Assembly (NCBI RefSeq): GCF_910596095.1
Contig: NC_056550.1
Span: 16,524,501 to 16,588,500, forward strand
Direction: 5' to 3'
Length of the DNA stretch: 64,000 nucleotides
Origin: Thunnus maccoyii
Lineage: Eukaryota > Chordata > Actinopteri > Scombriformes > Scombridae
Shown: positions 1 to 9,638 of the stretch, piece by piece
Layout: every line of letters starts with the position of its first letter
Position numbering within the stretch: the first letter of the stretch is position 1
Program-made: the position numbers and the translations under genes
Notes under the pieces: generated by a model
What the model was told of the DNA's origin: nothing
Databases searched by the model: none
What the model saw: the letters and a program-made list of their open reading frames with translations, nothing else

Positions 1-1702
1 ATCAGTCTCTGTCTCCTGGGAAAAGCTTATCACTCCGGAGCTTCTCCAAAGCGTCTGGACTGGCTGTCGACACTCCCTGCCTTTAATGTATGATCAAGAA
101 AAGCTTTAACTCATTACTCTCTTCAACGCCCCTCCCCATTCTTGTCCTAACTGCTTTCGTATGTTTAATAATACTGCCTTCAGATGTAATTTGTTCCACT
201 AAGATGCATAAGGAGAAAAGTTGTACAGTAGTGCACTACTTCACCAGTACAGACTTTCCAACAACTCTTATTGTGGGAATTAAAAAAATATGAGGGCTTC
301 AAGAGAATAATTGTTTTTTATTACATTTGCAAGAATTGACAGTTGGGAAAGAACCATTTCACTTCAAGTAAACCTTTTACAATGTTTATATCACAGTCAT
401 GTGTAAATATTGAGGATGTATAACACTTTTTTAACAGGATCATGAAAAAGGAGTCTGTTGAATGTTGCTTGCAGCTTTTCATCTGAATGAGCAGGTATTC
501 AAAGTGGTGGTTCTGCAGTGTACAGTACTTCTCAAAACCAGAGGGCAAGACTTGCTGCTATTAATGTCAGTAATTATTAACCCAACAAATTATTTACGTG
601 ACATAAAATAATTTAATGCTCTATTGGTCCTCATGGCATCATTAAACTAAACATCACTTAACCAAACACACCTTCTCCTGCAGGCCTGCTGTTGGAAGTT
701 TCTCCTGGGAAACACAAATCCAGTCTAGGCCCTACTAAAAAGGTGCTAGGTCAAATTCCAGGTGCTGTGTCCTTGAGCACCTATCAGAGACTGGACTCTT
801 GACTTTACCCCAAGTTGTTTCCAGCTGTATTTGAGCAGCATTTGTAAGCGCAGTGAGTCACCCAAGAGCCACACAAATAAATTGTGTGAGGTGTTGTACA
901 GCTATGCTGACTCATAGTAAAGTCACGTTGGTCAAATACACCACTGGTGGAAAACCATCAGAGGCACTTGGGTTAGAAAACCCCACATTACCCACTCTCT
1001 CGCAGTCCCAACTTCCCCCTCTGCTGTGATGAAAGGAGAGAAAGCACCTCTACTACTCGCCTCTTTTGTTTATTTACCTTCAGAATTACACCCTGCTCTT
1101 CTTGGACCATGTTCCAATGTGTTTTGTTATGTTTCCTTTCAAACAGAGTATCTATGCGTGTGGTCTCTGGCCATGTTTGGCTAACACATGCACACATTCG
1201 TGCACACACACTCCCATTCAACTTTCCCCCTGTGCAAGAGGTCCCCTTTGCCCTTCCCCCCACCTCTAACTAAACATCGCAGGACAGCAAAAGGGAACTT
1301 CAAAGTGGCCGGAGGGGGTACTTCTTTTTTTCCTGGCACTTGTCATCATCTAAGGGACTGGCTGCTCCCCTTATTACTCTAATTGCTTCCAACTGCTCCA
1401 GGAGGCTTTGATGAAGGGCGCCATGGAGCATGCTGGAAGCACCTGTTGTTGCACAGAGGAGCACAGGTGGGCCTTATTGGTGGTGGCATGGAGGCTTCTT
1501 TCTACTTAAAAATCACACAACTCAAATAAATACATAGGGAGAATCTTAATGTAATCTCAGATTTGAGTGATTATGAAATTATATACAGAAAATATAAACA
1601 TCAGTAAAAACTAAACATGTAGTTGTTGTTGAAACTGAAGTTGTGGGGTTGAAGTAGGAACATGCATGTAGCACTCTGGCTCCATCTTGTGGCATCAGTG
1701 TG
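1..1702. other. Intergenic sequence, no gene recognised
   Basis: No reading frame here resembles a known protein, and the short open frames lack splice context. The right part is downstream of cenpx and should hold its 3' UTR. A minus-strand AATAAA (TTTATT at 1069-1074) is the nearest poly(A) signal I see, about 630 bases past the stop, but the assignment is weak. Confidence 0.5.
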
Positions 1703-4700
1703 CTAGAAGTCCAGCAGCTGCAATGGAAAGGAGATGAAAGACAGAGAGATTCATATTGGAAATGGAACTTTTTGTCAAAATGGATTTAAATTGTGATATA
1801 TAGCGACGAGCTACTTAATTTCATACTGATTGATTGGAATTGAGCCAGAGTCACATTCACCAAGAACTAAAATTATGGCTTAAATTATAGAATAGTGATT
1901 TAAACACAAAATCATCAAAACCTTACAGACAATACGAAAAATACTGTCTCACATACAAATATTTGTTCTTATGATCGGTTGTAATACAGGCAGCAGGTGA
2001 GATAATGTAAATAACAAATAGAGATCTAAATCTGAATGAATCCAGCAAATACAGATCAGTCATGCATTATATAATTTGCGGCCCTTAAATAATGATTAAA
2101 ACCCTAGTTCTATCTCTGTTGAGCTACACACCAGCTGAGGTAGAATCTTTTCAAAGTGCTCGATGTCTACTTGGTCACAGTCCTCAGATTCAGCCTGTTT
2201 CTGTGATCTTACAGCCGCTTCTGGAAACGAGACAGACACATTAAGTCTAATCATTAAGTAATTCAGTAATGGTGTATTACACTGTACACAACCGCAGCCA
2301 TCAGATATCCTTACCTTGGACAAATATTTTTAGCATCTCTGCCATGAGCAGCACAGCATCACCACTTACTGTAACACAGTGAGATTTGTTGAGCCATAGA
2401 ACAACAACAACAACAAAAAACAGGGTAACACTTTATAATACAGCCAGCGTTTTACGGTGTAACTTCCCATCACTTACCATGTAATTTCCCGGAACTTACG
2501 GTGTAACTTCATCGTATTAATGCGTATATATAAAATACTTTCCGGTTCTTACTGGTACTTAAATGTAGGTACAGCGGAAGAAAACAAAACAACGAGAAAC
2601 AAGGGAGTAACAATTGGGGTTTTAAAGTGTAACTTCCCAACATTTACCATGTAACTTGTGTCCCAGGCCTTGAAACCATGGATCATGTGGACAGAACAAC
2701 GATGGCTCTGACAAGCATCATTGCCGAGGTACAGTATGTGCACTGTATGTGAAAATGTTATATTTGTAATTGTGGTGCCATCATGCTTTTTATTTCACTA
2801 CTACAAATTAGGCCTACGTAATATCAGAATAACTTGTAACTATCATTTTTAATTGTGAGTGTGGATTGGGGAGGTGGGGTTAGTGTAATGAATGCTGTTA
2901 TGTAACAATTGTGTGCATGTGTGTTTTAGACTTCACTATACTGTAATACACTTCAATAATTGCGAGTACAGGTGGATATAGCTTCAGGAGGGGAAAACTT
3001 TGGTGTCTCCACCCACACTGAAGGGACAACCCTAAAAGATTTCACATTGCAGTTTAAAGGATTTGTGGATTCCTGCCCTGAGCTGGGAGTGATGAACTCC
3101 TCCCACTAAAGTGGCGATGTAGAACATAAGAACAAAGTACCTGAAAATTGTTTTTTGTTGTTGTTGTTGTTGTTGTTGGTATGTTGCATTTACAATTTAA
3201 ACATAGTTTCCTGTTTTGTTCTTGTTGTTGTTTTGTTTTTTTTTACTAAAATTAATAATTTTATAACTACATTTTGATAGATTAGTTAAGATAGATTAGT
3301 TAAGTTATTTTGTTGTTTAAGTTTTATATATGGTTTTATATATAGTTTTTGTTAAGTTTTATATAGTACAATTTATATAGAATATTTATATTGTATAATA
3401 GTAGTTTATATAGTTAAGAAGTTATAAATGAAACATTTTCTATTTAATCATGTTCATTAATGTTTACTCATTGTCTGTTCAAAATGTTGGTCTGGTGTGT
3501 TGTTAATGACACGTTGCATGTTGTTAGATTGTGACATGAAAGGTAACAGAACCAAACAGCTTAGTAAGGACGGGAGAACATAATACAGCCTGCTCCCTGT
3601 TGTTACCATGTACTTATAGGGTAACTAGCCTGTACCTACAGAGTAAGGACTGGGGAACAGCATGTATGTTGTGGTTTATGTGTAATAAAAGAATAAAATC
3701 ATTTTTCTTAACTTCCTGCGTGCTTTATTATTGTGTAATTAAAGATATACTATGTATATTATTACATTGCTGTATTGTTATTTTTTCATCCTCGGATGAC
3801 AATACAAGCCTTTCATAGCTGTGCACTGGAGAGAGGTAAGTTTGCATGTTATGAGCTGCTGCAGTGCTGGACCAACATGGCTGCTAGGAGCTAATTTTCA
3901 AAAGTATAGACCCATTTCTCGACTTGTTCTATTCAAATTCATACAATGAAGTGGAAGACATAAGCATAATAAATCTCGAGTGTGGGTGAAGCTTGCCTGT
4001 CAAACACACATGCATAGAAAAATGATTGTCATAACTGCCATGAGCAAAAACATTTGATTTTAGTACACATATACACATGTAACGTACTGATTCATACGAG
4101 GAAGTTACACCATAAGTTCTGGGAAGTTACATGGTAAATGTTGGGAAGTTACACTTTAAAACCCCAATTGTTACTCCCTTGTTTCTCGTTGTTTTGTTTT
4201 CTTCCGCTGTACCTACATTTAAGTACCAGTAAGAACCGGAAAGTATTTTAGGCTATATGTACGCATTCATACGAGGAAGTTACACCGTAAGTTCCAGGAA
4301 ATTACATGGTAAGTGATGGGAAGTTACACCGTAAAACGCTGGCTGTATTATAAAGTGTTACCAAAAACAGTTTTGGGAAAGTTACTTTTATCAAAATATT
4401 TCTCCAACTCACGTTTGGTTTTATCCTCCTTAAAGAAACTTGATAAGAGTTTGTGTACGGTGTCCTGTAAGTGAGGTAAATACACCAGAACATTTAGTGA
4501 AGAGTGCACTGACAGTTTTTTTTTTTATATACATACAGCTGCAAAACAAACAAACAAACAAACCGCATACCAAACTGCCTTTGAAAAAATGTCAATTTAA
4601 TGCATTTTAGTGTATCGGCGAGAACACTAAGAAAATACTGATACTGAGCCCTTTCTCATGAGTCATCATGACCATCTTTTCCATTCGGCGTACATTTAGT

Positions 4701-4964
4701 TACCGTAAATCCACTAAATGAAATTTTAACAAGATGTAAAGTTTTAGTCCGACATGCTGATTAGGAACAATTTGCATCCTGTGTTAGCAGGGTCGACGTG
4801 AATGCTTAATGGCAGTGAGCGACTGCCATTTGACGAAGAAGCAGAGGCAATATTGTTTTTTATTTAGCCACGCGGAAAACCAAATAAGTGTAAACAAATA
4901 ACAAAGATAGCGATACGCTTGCTCATACCTTCTTAAATATAATTTCTGCGTCCGTCTCCGCCAT
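1703..4964 (-). CDS. cenpx: Centromere protein X (CENP-X / MHF2 / STRA13)
   Basis: Small histone-fold protein. With CENP-S it forms the MHF complex, which binds DNA at kinetochores (CENP-T-W-S-X) and helps FANCM at stalled forks. Five coding exons on the minus strand, read by eye: 4929-4964, 4413-4464, 2315-2368, 2132-2220, 1703-1717. All joins are GT-AG and in phase, giving 81 residues, the same length as human CENP-X. It starts MAETDAEIIFKKDTVHKLL. Further family matches are FFKEDKTK, SGDAVLLMAEMLKIFVQEAA, a CDQVDIEHFEKILPQL segment, and the conserved C-terminus LPQLLLDF. The last coding exon is only 15 bases (LLDF plus stop). If the last intron were retained, the protein would end VCSSTEIELGF instead. 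A 1.94-kb transposon lies in intron 2. Family identity is firm; expression is not tested. Confidence 0.93.
2416..4370. mobile_element. Long-TIR DNA transposon with 8-base target duplication (hAT-like), in cenpx intron 2
   Basis: The element runs from 2424 to 4362 and is flanked by the exact direct repeat AAAAACAG (2416-2423 and 4363-4370). Its ends are inverted copies starting GGTAACACTTTATAATACAG, nearly identical for about 235 bases (2424-2660 against 4125-4362). Each arm holds repeated motifs of the type ACGGTGTAACTTCC / CATGTAATTTCC. An 8-base duplication fits the hAT superfamily, but such long arms are not typical of classic hAT ends, so the superfamily is tentative. No transposase is visible, so it is non-autonomous. 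Near-identity of the arms suggests fairly recent activity. Confidence 0.8.
2678..3109 (+). CDS. Possible two-exon small gene or captured gene piece inside the transposon
   Basis: Inside the long-TIR element, an ATG at 2678 opens 17 codons (MDHVDRTTMALTSIIAE) that end at a good donor (GAG|gtacag at 2728/2729). A matching in-phase acceptor (gagtacag at 2971) opens 45 more codons to a TAA at 3107-3109, including VDIASGGENFGVSTHTEG. AATAAA motifs lie near 3682-3692, still inside the element. The predicted 62-residue product matches no family I know. Chance is a live alternative, since the frame is short and has no homology support. If real, it would be host sequence carried by a non-autonomous element or a degenerate transposon gene. 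Confidence 0.25.
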
Positions 4965-4984
4965 GTTTTCTGACGCTGTGAGAG

Positions 4985-5035
4985 AAACTTGGCGCTCTGC
5001 GTAGGGATTGGCTATTGATCTCTGACGTCAGGCGT
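4985..5035 (-). promoter_or_regulatory. cenpx proximal promoter motifs (CRE, inverted CCAAT, E2F-like)
   Basis: Just upstream of the cenpx ATG on the minus strand lie a perfect palindromic CRE, TGACGTCA (5023-5030), a CCAAT box read on the minus strand (ATTGG at 5007-5011), and an E2F-like TTGGCGC (about 4989-4995). There is no TATA box. This combination is usual for cell-cycle genes. Function is inferred from motifs only. Confidence 0.5.
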
Positions 5036-5209
5036 ACCGTCATCTGTAGACGGTAGACTGTAAAAACACCAGAGTGTAGTTAGATATGCAACGCCTCGAT
5101 TCATTAGGACCTCTTTCAATTCAAAAGCAACTAAAACTGTATTTTAGATATATATATAATACACAGTTTTAGTTGCATTATATCTGGAATGTATGCCTTT
5201 TTTTTCTTT

Positions 5210-5850
5210 TATAGATAGATAGATCGATAGATATAGATGAAGTAATCAAGTTAGTCGTGGTACATTTCCAATGTGACTCTAGCAATGTGTAAATAGTAGG
5301 GATAATACAAGATAGCCATTAGTCTATAAATAACAACATGAAGACAAAAAAGGGAGATGTGGTGATAAGTAGAATAAGTAGAATATGATAAGCACAAGTA
5401 TATTTATAGTCCATCAGTCTATATGTTTATGTCCTACTGGTTGTCTCTTTCATTGTGGCAGGAAGTGACATATTTAGCAGCCAGCACTGCACATTCTGAC
5501 TTTTCCACCATAATGAGTGGTAATTTATCCCTTTCTGTCAGGATTTGGAATTCGGGGCAACTTTTGTCAAATTTTCAAAAGAATTCCTCCCTAATATTTC
5601 TGTAGTCTTGACATTCTGTTAGAAAGTGTAATTCTGTCTCTACAGCTCCCTCATCACAATGACAGCACAGCCTATCCTCTCTGGGCAGCCAGGTCTGTGT
5701 CTGCCCTTCTCTATTGCCAGACTACGGTCACTCAGTCTGTACATTGTCTTTCTCAGGTTCTTATCAGTTACTGTGGTTAGGTAGTCTGCCACAGTACACT
5801 GTCTGTTTAGGGCCAAATATCTGTCTAGTTTGTATTGTAGGTCATGGCTT
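5210..5850 (-). mobile_element. LINE 3' fragment (end of ORF2 plus tail)
   Basis: On the minus strand the translation shows the C-terminal part of a non-LTR retrotransposon ORF2. It contains a Cys/His cluster (LCCHCDEGAVETELHFLTEC) of the type found after the reverse transcriptase in many fish LINEs, preceded by KGRHRQTWLPRE-like sequence. One frame change lies upstream of the Cys/His cluster, and one in-frame stop follows it (EEFF*KFDKS), so the copy is dead. The GATA-type simple repeat at 5212-5238 sits where a LINE tail would be. Only about 0.6 kb of a several-kb element remains. The exact clade is not settled. Confidence 0.7.
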
Positions 5851-7125
5851 TTTCTTCTCTTGCACATGTGCCACCTGCAACAGTGGTTCACCAGCTTGCA
5901 CTTGGATCCCAAGAGGCACTGCTTCCACAGCATATGTTAACAGGGACACCGCTGTGTCGAGTGACGTCCTACATAGCAGTGTTCACAGATGCGTCCCTGA
6001 TGGGGTTGGGGGCACATGTCTGGGGAGAGTGATAGGTGGTGTGTGACCTTCAGGGCAAACCAACACACCAACCTCCTTGAACTTCAGGCAGTGCTCTTGG
6101 TTCTCAAACACTTCCTAACCCTGGTTCAGGGAAGACACATGTTAGTGAGAGCAGACAACTGCATCACGTTTGCCTACATCAACACGCAGGGCCAAGTCCA
6201 GTCCGCAGCCCTGTTGAAGATGGCAGAGAACCTGTTGGTGTGGGCCTCAGAACACCTCCTGTCGATGCAGCTGAAATATCAGCTTGTCTAGTTAGGTGAT
6301 AAAGGTAATTAAATACCAGAGACACAGTATTTTTCTTGTAGTCCAAGTGAATTTAACAAATCACTAAAGTGTATGCATATGGGCTCCTCAAGCTCTGCAG
6401 CAAGAGGAGCACCTTGAACAACTCACACAAACACTTACACTATACTTTCAGCCTCTGACCAATACAACCGTGAACACAAGCACCTTGTGCGTAGTCATAC
6501 GTCTCTGTCTGCAAACACGTTTCCTGTAAGAAAATCAATAACAATTCCATATATGGTGTCATGCCTGTCTTGTGCAACTCCCAGTTTTTGCATTTAGTTC
6601 CCTTTTCCAACTATCACTTCTTAGAATCGGGCTCACCATGTATCACACACTTAGATAACGTTAATTAAGATAACCTTTTCTTTTTCTTCTTTCGCTACAA
6701 ACTAGACATTAATTTGCCTACACAAACAAGGTGCGTGACATCTTGGCAAGATTTCTTACTTAAAAAACAGAACAATGTGGTTACAACATATAAAGGTCAA
6801 TAGACAGGGTCAAGAGTGCATCATGTTTTTTAAAGACAAAACTGATCAGGTGATCACACTTCTACACAGGATTAATGATCATCAAAGTATTAATACAACA
6901 ATATAGTAATTTCTCCAAAAGTACACTTCTAATTACCATTTTTTCCTCCACACTCCTGTCTCTGAGAGCCCTTCACATTCCAGGTCCAGAGAACAGAGTC
7001 GCCAACTTCATGTCAAGAGGTGGCCCTCCGGTGGACAAGTGGGTGCTCCACCCCAAGGTGGCACAGCAGATTTGGAACCGGCTCGGGAGAGTGGAAGTGG
7101 ACCTGTTCATCAGTCATTAGTGAGA
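5850..7125 (+). mobile_element. Fossil DIRS-like retroelement (reverse transcriptase/RNase H region), broken
   Basis: Two pieces (about 5850-6263 and 6953-7120) resemble the RNase H end of the polymerase and the adjoining region of DIRS1-type (tyrosine-recombinase) retrotransposons, a group common in fish. The element is partial and clearly broken in several places. No intact terminal repeats or recombinase were seen. A separate insertion of about 690 bases splits it. It is probably old, but age cannot be measured from one copy. Confidence 0.6.
6256..6960. mobile_element. Unclassified insertion inside the fossil DIRS-like element
   Basis: The retroelement homology stops after 6263 and resumes at 6953. 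The exact direct repeat CTCCTGTC flanks the intervening ~690 bases (6256-6263 and 6953-6960), as expected for an 8-base target duplication. The insert is AT-rich, shows no clear terminal inverted repeat and no protein homology that I recognise, so its class is open. Confidence 0.5.
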
Positions 7126-7900
7126 GTGCAGTTCAGCCCACTTATATGTGATTTCTGACTAAATCTTAAAATAGCCAGCAAAATAACAGACTACAGGACG
7201 TGACAAGATAATTGAGAGTGCCTGTAATTCTTGTGCATCATGGCGTTTTATGACATTTATGGCAAGTTCAGCATCTACTGTATGTACACAATTATTATAT
7301 TCACTAAAGGTGAAGATAACATCCATGATATTTTATTAATGATTCTGTTTTCTCTGTCCACACTGGAGCTCTGCTTAAATTCTCTCTCAATTTAAATAAA
7401 AGAAAATCATCTTGTGTACCCTTTCTTCTAGTGTTATGTCCATAAGGCGTACATCCAGTCAGATTGTATGAATACACTGATGTCAGAAGCGCTATTTATA
7501 TCAATTTTATGCATACTGTATTATACATTTGAGGCAGTTAAATATAGACTGACAGATTACTTGCCTCTGTCTTTGCCAGTCATAAAGCCTAGAATAGGTC
7601 TTTCATAACTTTTATATCAGCTCTAAGATTTTTATATTTTAGAAATGTGCAAAAGAAATGTATCTCTCTTGATGTTTCCATAATTAAACTTTCAAACAAA
7701 TTTATTCTATGTTCAGATTTTGCTTTCATGTAAAGTTTTTATTTTCACACATTTTTTTCAGTTGGATTTCTAAGATGGGCATTTGCTGTCATCATACCTG
7801 CATACCTATCATCATACCTGCATACATGCAGTGCCCGTTCAAAACATGCCTGTTCGTAACAGGCGGATTTCTCAATACCTAGAGAGAGTTGTGCCCATCC
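7126..7900. other. AT-rich intergenic sequence, nothing recognised
   Basis: No coding sequence, RNA gene or recognisable repeat boundary was seen. Two short direct repeats (ATCATACCTGCATAC) lie at about 7790-7825. Confidence 0.5.
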
Positions 7901-7904
7901 CCTA

Positions 7905-8100
7905 AATGCCTCTCATGCAGACTATTGGTAGATGCTACAATTTACCAATGCTCACAGAAACACCTGTGATGCAGGCTATCTGTGGACACTACAATTTACT
8001 CATGTTCCCTCAATACCTCATACGTAGGCTTTCAGTAGATGCTACAATTTACCAGTGCTCCTCACCTCACATGCAGAATATCTGGAGACTACAATTTTGA
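7905..8100. repeat. Degenerate tandem repeat, ~60-base unit, about 3.5 copies
   Basis: The motif around TAGATGCTACAATTTACCA recurs near 7930, 7985, 8037 and 8080, each preceded by a variant of CATGCAGxCTATC and followed by TGCTC-like sequence. The copies differ by many substitutions, so the array is old. An open frame across it (7906-8100) is explained by the repeat and is not a gene. Confidence 0.6.
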
Positions 8101-8129
8101 GTTGAGCTGAAGTTGATCAGATGAACTGT

Positions 8130-8700
8130 TGTGCCTGTTCAAAATGTGCCTGAGACGTCCTGCACTGTCTTGAACATACATACAAAGTTCCTGCGTGTAA
8201 GGAACGGGAATAGAGCTTAACTCTAAACTTTTTCAATTCATTCTCTATGGTAGTTCTCATCACTACAGGTGTAATCCCACCTCCAATCACAATGTGGGTT
8301 GCAATGGCAGAGTGGCACTGTCCGTATTTCTGCTCATTGACTCCATGGGCAGAAGAAGAAGCAAATCAATGTTGTAGAAACAACATTGTTTATGGGGTAT
8401 TTTTTATATATTTCTGAACGTGCCTGAGACATCAAGCACTAAGTCTTGCACATACATGCCAAGTTTCGTTCACAGTAATGTTACACAGTTCAATAGTAGA
8501 GCTCAAGTCTCTTAAACGTTTTCAAGTCATTATCATTACATATGTAATCCCACCTCCGACCACAATGCGTGTTGCAATGGCAGACTGGCGCTGTCTGTAT
8601 GTCCAATCGTTGACTCCACGGGCAGAAGAAGAAGCAAATCAATGTTATTTATGAGGTATTTTCTCGAGAACCACTCATCCAAACCAATTCACACATGGAC
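8130..8700. repeat. Tandem duplication of a ~285-base unit
   Basis: Two adjacent copies share, in the same order, a GTGCCTGAGAC start (8147 and 8420), a CATACATxCxAAGTT block, GTAATCCCACCTCC followed by CACAATG (8271 and 8548), and a CGGGCAGAAGAAGAAGCAAA block ending in TCAATGTT (about 8347 and 8618). The second copy runs into sequence starting TCTCGAGAACCACTCATCC. The unit is probably part of a larger dispersed repeat, but I cannot name it. Confidence 0.65.
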
Positions 8701-9600
8701 ATTGCACTTCCTCGTTTCCTCAGCAATCCACCTGCCAGGTATTAAGTAGATCAGATGAATGGTTCTCAAGATACACAAAGGACAAACCCACATACGTACA
8801 GACAAACAGACAGAGATCCCTTGCTTTAGAGATTATGCTGGTGAAATCATAGCTGCTTACATTTTTGCTGAGGTTTTAAACAGACAGCTTCCAGCAAATT
8901 CTTTCAGAAATAGAAAGTGTGAAATGTTTCTTCATAGGATGTGCTTAACTGTAAGTGGCCACTTCTGTTTCTTCATGAGTACAGTAAACCAGATAGCTTT
9001 AAACATGTTGGACAGAAATCACCTAGCAGCCTAAATTAGCATGATTTGTGCTTAGTACATTTCTAAAGCTCTTTCTATACTCAAGAAGTGTCTCGTAAAC
9101 ACTCACTGACAGTGCTCTGACACAGCCTTTCTTAGAATTCACACCACCACATTAACTGAAAATTTATTTATTTTTAGATTGAACATCAGTTATAGTTCCT
9201 GACCCAGCCCAGGCGCTTTAAGAAGACGTGGAAAAACTCCCCAAAATCCTGAGCCTGTATGGAAATTGGAGAGCTCTCCTCTACACAGACGGCTGGGTGG
9301 CTGGACGGCTACAGGATCCATTTTTGTTGTTGCTGTGTTTTTTCCAGTTTCCTCTCTAGTGTTAATGTTCCATTTCCAAGGACGCAGCAGGGCACACAGC
9401 AGACAGTGATGGAGGTCAGGTGGGCTCCAATGCATCCCAGCAGGAAGAGAAACAGTCACCAGGATTTCATGCAAAAAACAGACATCACAGAGTATTGTTC
9501 AATGCTAACTGTTTCCTCGAATGAATGAATGGAGATTGTGTGTGGTGCCGTACTGACATTGAGAATGTGGGGTGATGGGAGGAACGCACCTGAAGATCCT
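8701..9600. other. Sequence downstream of the pim-like gene, nothing recognised
   Basis: No gene, RNA or clear mobile element was seen. Short open frames near 9190-9530 overlap each other on both strands and lack homology. Confidence 0.45.
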
Positions 9601-9605
9601 TTATT
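9600..9605 (-). terminator. Poly(A) signal of the pim-like gene
   Basis: The minus strand reads AATAAA (plus-strand TTTATT at 9600-9605), 33 bases after the stop codon. Transcript ends for this copy would therefore have a very short 3' UTR. Confidence 0.55.
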
Positions 9606-9638
9606 GAAGAGGAGGCCTTAGGTGGGTGGAGGGCTGGG

